The notes: generated by a model from the sequence alone, not told the origin. A stretch of DNA of 33,498 bases from Candidatus Altimarinota bacterium (GCA_024710565.1 JANJUN010000005.1:1-33498); one strand, 5' to 3'; shown: positions 1-12,272, numbered from the stretch's first letter. Numbers and translations: made by a program.

Positions 1-1073
1 TTCCCTTGTTGTAAAAGTCCTAACCATTCGTATGCGGTAGAAAAATTTGGATGAAGCGAAATTGCTTTTTTAAGGAGAGTTTCAGCCTCTTCTAATTTTT
101 CCCATTTCAAGATATATACTCTTGCCTTTCATAAATATCAAAGGGGTGATTTTGGATTTAATTCTATAGATTTATCAGCATTTGAAAGAGAAATCTCCAA
201 TCTTTTTTCATTCTCCATATCATATAAATAAAGACTAGAAAGATTATAATATATTTCTGATTTCAATAGTTTTACCTGAGTAAAGCTAAGTGCTTTTTCA
301 AAATATACTTTTGCATTTTTGAGATCATTTTTTCTGACATAATATCTTCATAAATTAAGTATATTTTCTGGATTTTGGTTATAAGTTTCGTAACTCTGTT
401 GATAAAATTTATATGCTGTATCAAGTTCTCCACTCAAATCATATACATGTCCTATTTGATTCAAAATTACCGCCTTGAGTTTTTTATTTTTTTCTACATT
501 TCAAGCAAACTCAAGCGCTTTATTATAATATTCTAATGCAAGTTTATAGTTTTTTACTATTTCTTGTGCATATCACAAATAATAATTTGAATAAAATGGG
601 TCTACAAAATCAGGATCTTTTAAAATCACTGTATCAATATACTCTATCGCTTGTTTTGATTTTTCATCTTCTTTGTATAAATATGTTCCTTCATTTAGCA
701 TAGAAGAAATATAATGGTATTGTAATGCTTGTATAACATTTTTATCGGTATTTTTATCCTTTTTTATATCTTCCAAAATAGATGGAATTATTTTTTGAGC
801 TGCGATAAAATCATCTTCTTGTATTGCTGTTTGCAAAAGAGTAAGTTTTTCTTTTTCTATAGTAGGAAAAAGAGTTTCTAATTCCTTCATTTCACCATAT
901 AATTTTTGTGAACTACGGTCAATATTTTCACTGTTTTGAACAATAGGTGTTTGTGTTTGCTGAGATATTGGTTTATTTTGTGATTCTATCTGAACTTCCT
1001 GCGGTGTATCTTTATTACAAGAAAAAAGAAATACCGATAAAATAATTATGAACGTTAATTTTTGTATATTCAT
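1..1073 (-). CDS. TPR-repeat lipoprotein (3' end truncated by window edge)
   Basis: Signal peptide with lipobox (MNIQKLTFIIILSVFLFSCNKD). With TGA=Gly the frame stays open to the window edge with TPR-like repeats (KLALEYYNKALEFA, AYKFYQQSYETYNQNPENILNLGRYYVRKNDLKNAKVYFEKAL). Confidence 0.8.
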
Positions 1074-1225
1074 AGAAGTAATAAATTAAAAATTAAAACA
1101 TAAAAATGATATACTATTAAAGTATTTTGTCAATAAATATTGATAATAAAAAATCCCGAACCAAAATAATTATTCTTTTTTATAGAATTATTATTAGTTC
1201 GGGAAGAATTATAATAAAAATCTTT

Positions 1226-2320
1226 TTACCCAAAAATTTTTTCAAATATTCATTTTTTATTGTGAACATTTAATTTTTTTTCACGAGCAATTTTTTCAAA
1301 GCATTCTCTTTCGGTTTCAGAGAGTTTTTTTGGAATTTTAATAATGATATTTACAAATAAATCTCATTTTTTATCTTTATCAATATATTTTACTCCATCT
1401 CAAGGTATTTTTATAATCGTTCCAACTTGAGTTCCAGCCTCAATGACAATATTTCTTTTTCCAATAATTGGAATATTTACTTCTTTGGTTGTTCCAAGAA
1501 TTGCTTCTATAACATCTATTTCTAAATCAAGATGAAGATCTACTCATTTTCTAATGAGATTTTTTTCAATGGTATTTACTTTAAATCTTACATACAAATC
1601 TCAAGCTGAAGCTCAAATTCCATCATTTCCTTCACCATTTATACGAATAACCATTCCATCATCAATTCAAGCTGGTATATCAATATCGAGCTCTACGGTT
1701 TTTCTTATTCTTTTTTGCCCTCCACATTTTGTACAAACTTTTTCTAAAGTTTCTCCACTTCCAGAACATCTTTCACATGCCCCGGTATGTTCTATCGTAC
1801 CAAACATAGTTTGTTGTCTGTATTTTACATATCAGCTTCCGTGACAATCTGGACACATAGATTTTCATTCTCATCAAGCTCAGCTACAATCACTACAAAC
1901 TATGTATTTTTCATATTTTAATTTTGTTTTTCCTCAAATTACTGAAGTTTTTAAATCAATACTTAAAAGACTTTCTATATCTTCTCACGTAAAATTTGAA
2001 GATTTTTTTCTTCACCTAGTATTCCTTCCTCATCAACCAAAAAATTGTTCAAAAATATCTCATAAATCTACATCAAATCAAGCAGAAGAAAATCCTCCAC
2101 TTCCAAATGGGCTTCATCATACACTTCCGTACGTATCATACTCTCTTTTTTTTGCTGAGTCTGAAAGTACTCCATAAGCTTCATTTATTTCTTTGAATTT
2201 TTCAGCATCTCATCCTCTATCTGGATGATGTTGCATAGCAAGTTTTCTATATGCTTTTTTAATTTCTTCTTCACTTGCTCATTTTGATAATCACAATATA
2301 GAATAATATTCCTTCGACAT
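1226..2320 (-). CDS. dnaJ: Chaperone protein DnaJ
   Basis: [37 protein letters not shown]-domain; [23 protein letters not shown]...CERCSGSG...CTKCGG zinc motifs, with TGA at the signature Gly positions; stop TAA. Confidence 0.96.
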
Positions 2321-2351
2321 AGTTCTTTTTATAATAATTTTTTAATCTATA

Positions 2352-2405
2352 AAGACATACAGCAACTGAGGGTAAAAGGAGATAACCCACAAGTCAGTGT
2401 ATGCC
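2352..2405 (-). other. Imperfect hairpin in the intergenic region upstream of dnaJ
   Basis: acatacagcaactgaggg...cccacaagtcagtgtatgcc pair imperfectly; the minus-strand loop contains tctcctttt. Confidence 0.4.
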
Positions 2406-2447
2406 TTACGTTCATTATATAAAAAAATATAGTTTTTCAAAATTTTT

Positions 2448-3179
2448 TTAATTTTCCAAAGAATTATTACTTTTTTCAATTTCTTCAATAAAAAAATCCT
2501 CTAAACTCTTTTGTAAATCTTTTACTCTTTTATTTTGAACTATTATATTTCCTCTATTGATAATACTAAATGTATCACAAATACTTTCTACATCCGCTAA
2601 TATATGCGTATTAAAAAATATAGTAGTTCCTTCATTTCTCAATTCTACAATAAGATCTTTTACCATTTTTCTTCAAATTGGATCAAGTCCGCTCATTGGT
2701 TCATCTAAAAAAAGTATTTTTGGATTATTGATGATAGATTGAGCCAGACCTACTCTTTGAAGCATTCACTTTGAATATTCTGCTAAATATTTATTCCCTG
2801 CTTCCTGAAGTCCTACTTTTTCTAAAAGAGCTTCTATCTTTTTTTCAAGATTTTCTCATTTTAATCAGAAAAATTTTCCGTTAAATCTAAGAAATTCTCT
2901 TCCGGTTAAATATTTGTATAAATACGTATTTTCTGGCATAAATCCTATTTTTGATTTTGTTTGAGTAGAAAGCGTTTTATCTCATAATATTTCTATTTCT
3001 CAATTTTCAGGAGTAATAAGACCCATAATACATTTCATAGTAGTAGTTTTTCCCGCTCAATTTGGTCATAAAAATCCATAAATTTCTCACTCGCCTACTT
3101 CAAAACTTACTTTATAGAGCACTTCTACTCCTGACAATTGTTTTACAATCTCTGTTACTTTTAAGATATTTTTATGCAT
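2448..3179 (-). CDS. ABC transporter ATP-binding protein (ABC-2 type)
   Basis: [20 protein letters not shown] Walker A (two of the Gly are TGA), [33 protein letters not shown] signature and Walker B; TAA stop. Confidence 0.95.
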
Positions 3180-3283
3180 ATTTTTGTATTTTAAAAAATA
3201 TTTTTGTAGATATTATAAATTTTTTAAAAAAATACAAGATTTTAAATTTTGTTTTTATCGTTTTTTTCATATAATACTTCCTG

Positions 3284-3705
3284 AATTTTAGCAAGAGCAT
3301 ACATCTACGCTTTATCTTGAATAAAGTGAGGAAAGTCTGGACTCCACGAGGAAATTACAAAAGCTAACGGCTTTGATTTGAAGATATAATTCATAAACTT
3401 CAAATACCACGAGTGCCACAGAGACGATACTAGAGAGCAATCTCAAAAGGTGAAAAGTCAAAAGGTGTGGGATAAACTAATTTTATAAATTTTTATAAGT
3501 AAGATTATTTCGCTACTTTTGAAGTTATATTGCAAAATATAATACTTGGTAAACTGTGTATGGAGCAATGGGAATGGTATTTTTTGTTATTTATTCCTCT
3601 ATTGGTAACAAAAAATATACTCAGCTTGAGGTGTGAAGTGATTCACATCCTAGATAGATTGATGTAGAAGTACAGAATCCGGCTTATTACTCTTGCTAAA
3701 ATTTT
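3284..3705 (+). ncRNA. rnpB: RNase P RNA, bacterial type
   Basis: P1 helix arms aattttagcaagag/ctcttgctaaaatt; conserved gaggaaagtctggactcc, ccacagagacgatac, gatagattgatgtagaagtacagaatccggcttat. Confidence 0.93.
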
Positions 3706-3817
3706 AAATAACACAATAAACTCTCCAAAAACATCTCATTTTTCCACTGTTTATGCGGAAAAAATATCGTACCATAACAAGGAGAAGTTGCATAAATTAC
3801 CTTTTAATTTTTTTTGA

Positions 3818-4873
3818 ATGAAAATAGTTTTAGCCTGAATACAATGATCTGGAAAATGAACCCAATGAAAAATCTTAGAAAAAAAATATAATTTTAAAAT
3901 TTTTGATACCGGAGCGCACATAAGAGAAATTGCCCGTGAAGACAGTGAAATAGGAAGAGAAATAAAAGATATTATTGATGCTGGAAATCTCGTTCCGCTC
4001 AATATACTGGAAAAAGTGGTAAAAAATTTTTTAGAAAATCAGTCTCCTCAAGTAAACATTATTTTTGATGGGGTTCCTAGAAATCTCGCTCAAAAAGATT
4101 TTTTTGATAGAGTGGTATGAGACTTTAAAGTTATCCACTTAAACCTCCCAAAATCAGAAGCAGAAAATAGAGTTATTGGAAGAAAAATATGTTTTTCTTG
4201 TCAATCAACCTACCCAAAAACATACGAACATAAATTTTGTGAAAAATGTTCTGGAAAAATATGAGTCAGGGTAGATGATAGCGATGATAAAGCACTCCAA
4301 AAAAGAATTGATATATTTGTGAATGAAACCATTCCGGTAATAGAAAGTTATAAAAAAGATGGGAAAGTTATTGAAATAGATGCTACAAAAGATATTTCAA
4401 GCGTTTCTTTAGAAATAGAAAAAGCATTGTGATTGGCAGAACTCAATAAATATAAAATAAGAGAATTAGAAGCAACCCCAAAAGATATCTCCGACCTCAA
4501 TGAACTCTATAAAATCTTTTGAACCTGATATGAAGTTTCTGCAAAAAATGTCTATCTTATGAATAAATCTTCTCGTGATTTTTTATTTTGATATGAGTTA
4601 GATGGAAAAATAATAGGAACTTTAAGTTTATCTATCTGTTTAAATGCTGGGAAAAATCCTTATGCTATGATAGAAAATTTTTGTGTTCTTGATAATTATA
4701 GAGGAATTTGAGTAGGAAATGCCCTCATGCAAGAGGCTGAAAATACGGCAAGAATGTTTGATTGTTATAAAATAGTTCTGCTTTCAAATAAAAGACATAC
4801 TGATTTTCATCAAGTTTACATCAAATTTGGATTTGAAAATGATACGGTATTTTGATTTAAAAAATATTTATAA
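3818..4873 (+). CDS. Adenylate kinase-like P-loop kinase fused to a C-terminal GNAT acetyltransferase domain
   Basis: MKIVLAGIQGSGKGTQ P-loop (TGA=Gly), FDTGAHIREIARE, FDGVPRNLAQ, zinc-lid-like CFSCQSTYP...CEKCSG; then GNAT-like AMIENFCVLDNYRGIGVGNALMQEAENTARMFDCYKIVLLSNKRHTDFHQVYIKFGFE. One open frame with TAA stop under code 25. Confidence 0.88.
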
Positions 4874-4885
4874 TAACTAAAAAAT

Positions 4886-6043
4886 ATGTTTGCATTTGAA
4901 CTGTGAAGAGAATTTAAACTCTCAATTGCTGAAATTTTTAAAGTATTTTCTAAAAACGGAAATACTGTTTTTTGTGATAAAAAAATCCTTATTCTCGATG
5001 GTATTTCAAAAGAAGAATTATTAAAAAAAGTAAAAAATATAGGTTGATCTATCAAAGTTATGAAAGTTTCTTTGGTTGACAATGATATTGAAAATATTTT
5101 ACAAAAAAACATCTGACTTGAAACTCATGAATGAAAATTCAACTACGCTATGAATATTTTTTGAAAATCAGAAATAGGTCACAAAGAACTTTTGCGTATT
5201 TCAAAAAAAATCATTAAAGAGCATGGAAAAAATCCTCGTTTTATCAATCAAGATTTTAAAAATATTTCTTCGGTTGCGATTATAAAAGAAGCGCTTATTA
5301 AAAAATGAACTGATTTTAATTTTATTTTCACATGAGAAAAAACTTATTTTTGACATACTATTTTTGTACAAGATATCTATGGATATTCAAATAGAGATTA
5401 TGGAAAAGATAGAGATATGAATATCGGAATGCTTCCCCCGAAGCTCGCACAAATGATGATAAATATATCTGGTTGAAAAAATATTTATGATCCTTTTGTT
5501 TGACTTTGAACGGTACTAATAGAATCTGTTTATATGGAAAACAAAAAAGTATACGGAAGTGATTTAAATGAAAGAATGGTAGAAACTTCGAAAAATAATC
5601 TCCAAAATCTCAAAAAATATTTCTCATTTGATTCTAATATTATCTTCCAAAATGCAAAATATATTCATGAAATAGATTTTTTAAATGAGGTAGATGCAAT
5701 AGTAACCGAATGATATCTCTGAGAAATTATGACTCAAAATAATATCTCTCTGGAAAGAATTGAAAAACAAAGAAAAAAACTCTCTGAACTCTATGAATGA
5801 TTTTTTTCTGGACTTAAAAAGCTGAATTTTAACGGAAATATAGTGATCAGTTTCCCTTTTTGGGAAATGAAGTGAAAATATTTTTATTTTGAAGAAATAT
5901 ATGATATAATAAACACGTATTGTAAAACAGAAAAATTACTTCCGGAAAATATAGAGTTTTTAGAAACTAAATCTGGAAGTCTGCTTTACAAAAGAGACTC
6001 TCAACTAGTTGGGAGAGAAATATTTTGTTTACAATTAAAATAA
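4886..6043 (+). CDS. Trm11/UPF0020-type SAM-dependent RNA methylase
   Basis: NIGMLPPKLAQMMINISGGKNIYDPFVGLGTVLIESVYMENKKVYGSDLNERMVETSKNNL methylase core; single frame with TGA=Gly. Confidence 0.8.
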
Positions 6044-6048
6044 AAAAT

Positions 6049-7530
6049 ATGGTGAATAAAACAATAACTGCTCAAGATGTATGCGAAAAATGTGCTTGTA
6101 AAGAACAAGAACATTTTATTGATATGTCTGACTTTTATGTGGATGATTATCGTAAAATTATATCTCACTTAAAACCACTCAATATTTGAGGAGTGGACGT
6201 AACTGTTATGGATCTTTTTAATATTCCTCTTGCTACAGATGCTGGAATTAAAGATTTTATCTTGAAAAGATTAAAAATCGATATTGATACCCCACAATGA
6301 ATTGAAAAAATAAATTCCATATTTGGAGAAGCAATTGATTTTTATCAAACAAGATACCTGAAAAAAATTCCTGTAAGATTTAGCAAAATAAAATTTCAAA
6401 ATGCTCAATCTCTGATTAACTTTCTTCATGAAACAAAAACAAACAAAGTGAGTGGCGCCATAAATTGTGCGTTAGCAAAGGTTTCTTACGCGATTGATGA
6501 TGTCCTTTCCAATGAAAAAGTAAGAAGAGAGAGATTTCTTGATCAGCAGTTTATAAGAGAACATTTAGAAAGACCTTTTCAAATAGATGACTCTTTTGAA
6601 GATGAAAATGGAAATATTTATAGAATTGGGAAAGTAGTTGTAAATGATGGAGGAACGACAAAAATCATTAATTTTAAACTTATTTCTCGTCAAAAATGAA
6701 TGGAATCTATCATAGGAAAGCAATTAGCTGAGGCGAAATATTACTCAGTAGACCAATTTAGAGACCTCGTTTGAGTAACTATTTACCTCAAAGACGATGC
6801 TGAGGCAGCACTTATGATGCAATTTATAGATCAAATGATTTATAAGTGAACGGCTGAAATAAAAAATAAAAATGGCCTTGATTTACAAAAAGTAAAAAAA
6901 GAAACCTATCTCAATGAGGAGTTTTATCTCAAACTTGAGGAAGAAACAAAAAAATCACAAAAGCAAACCTCAGAAGAAGAAAAAGAGCACAATGAAAGAA
7001 AAAGTTCAACTTCAGGAAAATATAAAGAAATTAAACTCATAGGAGAGGTAGATCTTTCTCTAGAAGAAGGAAAAGAAGCATCAAAATACGGAATTGGTAC
7101 CGAAATAAAATTTGTTATTGGTGGACATGATAATGAGTCTGGACTTGCTCTACAGTCGGTTTATGATTACGCAAAAAGATTTAGAGAACTAACTCGTTTA
7201 GGGATTCCTATCAGAAAATTTGATATCATTAACTATGTCAATGATTTTTTTGAAAATATTGATGAAATTCTCAAAAAGAAAAATAAAGATAAAAATACTT
7301 ATTTTGATGAACTTCAAAAAGATTTAGAAAGTCTTTGATTTATAAAAGAAGCTCCTTGAACTTGAAATAATCAAATAAGTGAAAAAGTACTCGCCATGTG
7401 ACTCTTTCATTATTTTGAAAGTAAATTAGTAAAAGTAAAATTCCCTCACTCTAAAAAAATCTATTATTTTGATGAACATATATTAAAAATAAGAGATGCT
7501 TGACTCTATAAAAAAATTGAGACAATATAA
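6049..7530 (+). CDS. Uncharacterised protein, possibly divergent RelA/SpoT-like synthetase fold
   Basis: Continuous code-25 frame MVNKTITAQDVCEKCACKEQEHFIDM...; segment FRDLVGVTIYLKDD...EIKFVIGG resembles the RSH synthetase core DLvGvRv...EiQ. Fold assignment is tentative. Confidence 0.65.
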
Positions 7531-7610
7531 ATTTTGACTAAAGCATTTTTTCCATATAATAAAAAATATCACCAATGTGGTATTTTTTATTTGTTGTAAA
7601 ATGATTGAAA

Positions 7611-7940
7611 ATGGAAATTAAAATATACGGAAGCAACTCTGATACAAATGCTCTTTTAGAAAGGGTAAATTTTGCTATTGATGAACTTGGTCTCAATGAC
7701 TTTATAAATGCTAAAATCACAAATGATGAAGCTTTAAAAAATGAACTCAATATATCAAAAGAACCAGCACTTATTATTGAAGAAGAATCTATTGAATTTA
7801 AAGATATGATTTTTGAAGGAATCGTTCCAGAAATCGAAGAATTAAAATCTATGTTTGTAAGTATTGTTTGAGGAGGAGAATGATCATCAGGAGGATGATG
7901 TAGTTCAGGAAGTTGTGGAAGCTGTTCAAGCGGATGTTAA
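7611..7940 (+). CDS. Thioredoxin-like-fold small protein with Gly/Ser/Cys-rich C-terminal tail
   Basis: MEIKIYGSNSDTNALLERVNFAIDELGLNDFINAKI...EPALIIEEESIEFKDMIFEGIVPEIEELKSMFVSIVGGGEGSSGGGCSSGSCGSCSSGC; possible upstream TTG start at 7605; TAA stop. Confidence 0.78.
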
Positions 7941-7963
7941 CCCTTAGTTCTAACATATACAAT

Positions 7964-8683
7964 ATGATTTTTAATATAGAAAATTCTTTTGGAGTTATAT
8001 ATGAAAATTTTATCACAAAGGCGGAAATAATCTGACCAAGAATGATTGGAGCCATGATTATTATCGTTATTGGTGGTATTATCGCAAGGTTAGTATATCT
8101 TTTTTTGATGTTTATTTTTAAAAAAGTAAAACTCAACCAATTTATTGATAGACTCAAAGTAAATTTTGATGAAGAAAAACTCTCAGAAGAAGGAAAAGAA
8201 AAAAAAGCCAGATTTATTAAAACTCGTTTTACTGATAAAATAAAGGTAGATGATGTTGTTGGAAAAGCGATGAGTTATTATCTTTTGATTATATTTTTTC
8301 GTCTTTCGATAGGATATCTTGGAATTACGGAGGTTGAAAGTTTTTTAAGAGATGTTACGAATTATCTTCCCAATCTATTTGTATGAGTTCTTATAGGATT
8401 TTTTGGTATTAGATTTGCAAATTTTGTATACGATGTTGTGTATCATACTCTTACTCTCACCAAAGAAAAAACAGCAAAAATCATAGCCGAATGAGCCAGA
8501 ATTATTATACTATTTTTTACGTTAATGGTATTTTTAGAGTACACAAAAATCGTAAGTATGTTTATTATCAATACGGTACTCATAGGGTTTGTATGAATGT
8601 TAGCTCTCGCTTGATGACTTGCTTTTTGACTCGGAGGAAAAGAAATTGCAAAAGAAATACTAGAAACTTTCAAAAAAGAGTAA
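7964..8683 (+). CDS. Membrane protein with MscS-type conserved TM helix
   Basis: Several hydrophobic helices and a LALAGGLAFGLGGKEIAKEILE motif typical of the mechanosensitive-channel TM_helix family; TAA stop. Confidence 0.75.
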
Positions 8684-8702
8684 TATTTTTTCTCTTCTCA
8701 AG

Positions 8703-8747
8703 GAAAGCTAAAAGGATAATTCTCTTTCCTTTTAGCTTTCTCTCTTT
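8703..8747 (+). terminator. Rho-independent terminator
   Basis: gaaagctaaaagga...tccttttagctttc followed by tctctttt. Confidence 0.8.
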
Positions 8748-8766
8748 TATATTTTAGTAAGTAAAA

Positions 8767-10011
8767 ATGAAATACAAGGTTTTTTGATGTAAAGTAAATA
8801 AATATTATACCGATGAATGGCTCAATAGCGAATATCTAGAAAATAAATCCGGAATATTTATAGCAAGTTGTGTCGTAACTGATAACGCAAAAAAGAAATG
8901 GATAAAATTTGTAAAACATGAAATTCCACTTCTCAAAGAGCATGAAAAAATGTATATCAGTTGATGTTGAGCATTTGAGCAATGAAAAGAAAATATTGCT
9001 TTTTTTGATGTATATCCAGATTTAGAAATATATAAAGATAAAATAGAGGTTCTTTGAGAAAAACCTCAAGAACAAAAAAATACCAAACTTGATACGAGTA
9101 AATTAAATAGTATTAAAAATAAATTAACCCTCACCACAAAAAAATTCCTACTTATTCAGTGAGGATGTGATAGTTTTTGTACATTTTGTCTTACCGTAAT
9201 AAAAAGAGGGAGACACTTTTATAGAAGCCAAGAAGATATTGTAGATGAAATTATAGAATTCGAAATGCTCGGAGGAAAAGAAGTCGTACTTACCGGGGTC
9301 AATCTTTGAGCTTGGTGACAAGAAAATACAACTCAATACTCACAATCAAAACTATGAGATTTACTTGAGTATATTTTAGAAAAGACAGAAATTCCAAGAA
9401 TTAGAATCAGCTCTCTTGGACCTGAGTTTGTTGATGAAAAAGTACTCAAGATTTTTGAAAATAAAAGAATCTATCCTCACTTTCATTACTCTATTCAATC
9501 AGGAAGTTCAGAGGTATTACATGCTATGAGAAGACATTATAACGGTGATTATATGAGAGATTTACTCAAAAAAACACTGAATATAAAAAGAGAAGATGGT
9601 GTGAAAGTAAGTATTTGAGCTGATCTCATCGTATGATTTCCCTCAGAAACAGAAGCAAATTTTTTAGAGACGCTTGATTTGGTAAAAAACTATTCTATAA
9701 CTAAAGTTCATGCATTTCCTTTTTCAAACCATACTCTTTGAGAACATGTTCCTGCAAGTTTTTTCCCAAACCAAATCGATGAAAAAATAAAAAAACAACG
9801 TCTTGATACTCTCATGAAAGCAGGTGAAGAAGTGAGAAATGCATTTATTGACTCTCAAAAATGACACATATTTGAAGTACTGATTGAAAGTGTAAAAGAT
9901 GGTCTATTTAAATGATGGACACAAAATTATATCGAATGTACCAATAATAATTTTGAAATTATTTCTGGAGAAGTAAAGAAAAATGAAATCATCAGATGAA
10001 AACTCAAATAA
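8767..10011 (+). CDS. mtaB: tRNA t6A37 methylthiotransferase (MtaB-like radical SAM)
   Basis: MKYKVFGCKVNKYYTDE; radical SAM CDSFCTFC; GGKEVVLTGVNLGAWG; HFHYSIQSGSSEVLHAMRRHY; DLIVGFPSETEANF. Confidence 0.9.
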
Positions 10012-10037
10012 AAAAGTGAAAAATAATTTTCACTTTT

Positions 10038-10505
10038 TTATTTTAAATTGATAAATTCTGTATTTTCTAGTCACATTTCTCATTTTAATTTAAAGGTTTC
10101 TATTTCCTCTTTGTGTTGTCCAAGAGTATGTAAGAACAGATCTTTTCCTTCTCCAAATGGAATTACGACTCTTGCTTCGATATTTTCAACTATTTTTGGT
10201 GCATTTTTACTTCCAACCACCAACAAAATATCTATGTCTCAGAAAAATGAAATAATTTCCTCTTTTAATTCAAAATCATCATAAAATAAAACAAATACCA
10301 CTTTCCCCTCTATGAGAAAACTATAAAATAATTTTTCCTGAAACTCCGCTACTTCTAAAAGTATTCATGATTTTTCATATTCCCCTGGAAAATCTATTTT
10401 ATAATCATCAATAGCAACTTCATACGTATCTTTATTACAACGTACTATCACATTATCAGAGTTTTTTATTTGTAAAATATTTCCTACATTTACTATTTCT
10501 ATCAT
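10038..10505 (-). CDS. Hypothetical protein, possible metallo-beta-lactamase-fold relative
   Basis: MIEIVNVGNILQIKNSDNVIVRCNKDTYEVAIDDYKIDFPGEYEKSGILLEV...ARVVIPFGEGKD; overall pattern only. Confidence 0.6.
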
Positions 10506-10513
10506 AAATTCTA

Positions 10514-10966
10514 TTATATAAAATAAACTTTATTTTTATTAATTATAGTTGGAAGATCAAACTTCACTTCTAAATTTTTTATTTCATCCATTTCAAACCA
10601 TTTGTACCCTATAAATCTCTCCTCTTTTTGAGGAATAGGATCTTTGTTTCACTTATATTTAATTAAAAATAAGTATACGTCTTTATCTACTAACGGATTA
10701 TCTTCACGATATCCCGCAGTAAAAGTATAATTTAGTTTCGTAATAAATTTTACAATTTCTAAATCTTTTATATCTAAACCAGTTTCTTCAGATGTTTCCC
10801 TGAGAGCCGTTTGACTTGCTGTTTCACCATCTTCCATGTGTCACTTGGGGATCACATACTCAGACTGTCCCTTAGAGTTCAACCATTCAAGCAAGAGTAC
10901 TTCTACCCCTTTTTGACTTTTGCGATAAATAATTCCTCCAGAACTTTTTTCATAAATTTTTGCCAT
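10514..10966 (-). CDS. NUDIX hydrolase
   Basis: MAKIYEKSSGGIIYRKS...; NUDIX box GHMEDGETASQTALRETSEETG with TGA at the Gly preceding H. Confidence 0.92.
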
Positions 10967-11165
10967 AAATAATATTCAGTTTCAAATAATTTTCTCCATA
11001 ATAATCAAAAAATCAAAAGTTGCAAACTGACTTTCAAAAAAATCATAAAAATATATTATTTCTATTTGTCAATTTATTTTCACCTCACAATTTGCGTAAA
11101 AAAATAATATATGCTAAAATATTCTTACAAATATAAAAACAAAATATTATTAAAACAAAAACAGT

Positions 11166-12272
11166 ATGACTACTCAAAATACAAATACCGATATTCTTGA
11201 ATTATTTGAAGAATCACAACAAAAAGATATTTTAGAAACCGAAATATTTTCCCTTTCTTCTGCTGAAGAAAGTATTTTTTCAGAGAATTCTGATTTAAAT
11301 TATCATACAGAAGAAAGTTCTTTTCTCAGTCTAGAGAATACAGAAACTACTAAAAGTGATATTCTCTCTGGTTTTGAAATACAAGTAGAAAATACTCAAA
11401 ATACTTTTTTAGAAGAACTCGAAAATATTCACCTACAAAGCGAGAAAAAAATCTCTGCTGGGAAAAAAATACTTTCAGGATGTGTATTTTTTCTAAAATA
11501 TATCGGAACTTCTAGTTTTATCTTTGCTCTTTTAATAGCTTCAACCAACTACAGCGCGTACATAGAAATCGCAAGAAGTTATCTCAATCCTGAAGCCCTA
11601 GAACAAAACAAACAAGCAATGCTTGCTTCTGTTCAAAATGCTACTCTCGTAAAAAATACTCCTGTATCTGAAGAAATAGAAGCCACTGATACTCCTGAAG
11701 AAGTGAATCTTGAAAATACTACAGAAAAAATTGAGATGGTAAAAAATAAAACCTACCACTCTATGGATAAACTCATTCATGGTTCAAAAAATTCAGTAGA
11801 TATGAATATTGAAATCGTTCCGTATGAAAACAGAATCGTTATTCCAAAAATCTGAAAAAATATTCCTCTGCTTGATGTACAAAATAAAACCGTTGAAAAT
11901 GTAAAAGCATTAGAAGATATTTTTATGAAAGAATTAGTAAATGGGATCGTAAGATATCCTGGAAGTGCGAGACCTGGAGAACCTGGAAATAGTTTTATAT
12001 TTGGACATTCATCAAATTTTCCTTGGTTAGAATGAAAATACAATGATGTCTTTGCGCTTATGGATAATTTAAGTTTTTGAGATGAAATTATTGCCTACTA
12101 TGGACAACAAAAATATATCTATAAAGTAAAAGAAAAGAAAATAATTAAACCTGGAGATACTTCAGTATTAAAAAGAAATAATGATATCTCTGAAATTAGT
12201 TTGATGACATGTTGGCCAGTAGGAACCACATTAAATAGAATGGTAGTAGTATGAGAACTCGTAAAAGAATAA
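11166..12272 (+). CDS. Sortase family protein with long N-terminal cytoplasmic region and one TM
   Basis: TM segment YIGTSSFIFALLIASTNYSAYI; catalytic NSFIFGHSSNFPW (His) and EISLMTCWPVGTTLNRMVVVGELV (Cys, Arg). Confidence 0.88.

Noticed and set aside
1554-2177. Plus-strand ORFs 1554-1844 and 1902-2177
   Set aside because: Antisense shadows of dnaJ; the TGA codons of the real minus-strand gene appear as TCA (Ser) on the plus strand.
3751-4002. 83-aa minus ORF overlapping the 5' part of the adenylate kinase
   Set aside because: Antisense shadow; the plus strand carries the conserved P-loop kinase.
4816-5112. 98-aa minus ORF
   Set aside because: Antisense to the kinase-GNAT end and methylase start; no family signal.
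8491-8757. 88-aa plus ORF
   Set aside because: Out of frame with the MscS-type gene and runs through its terminator.
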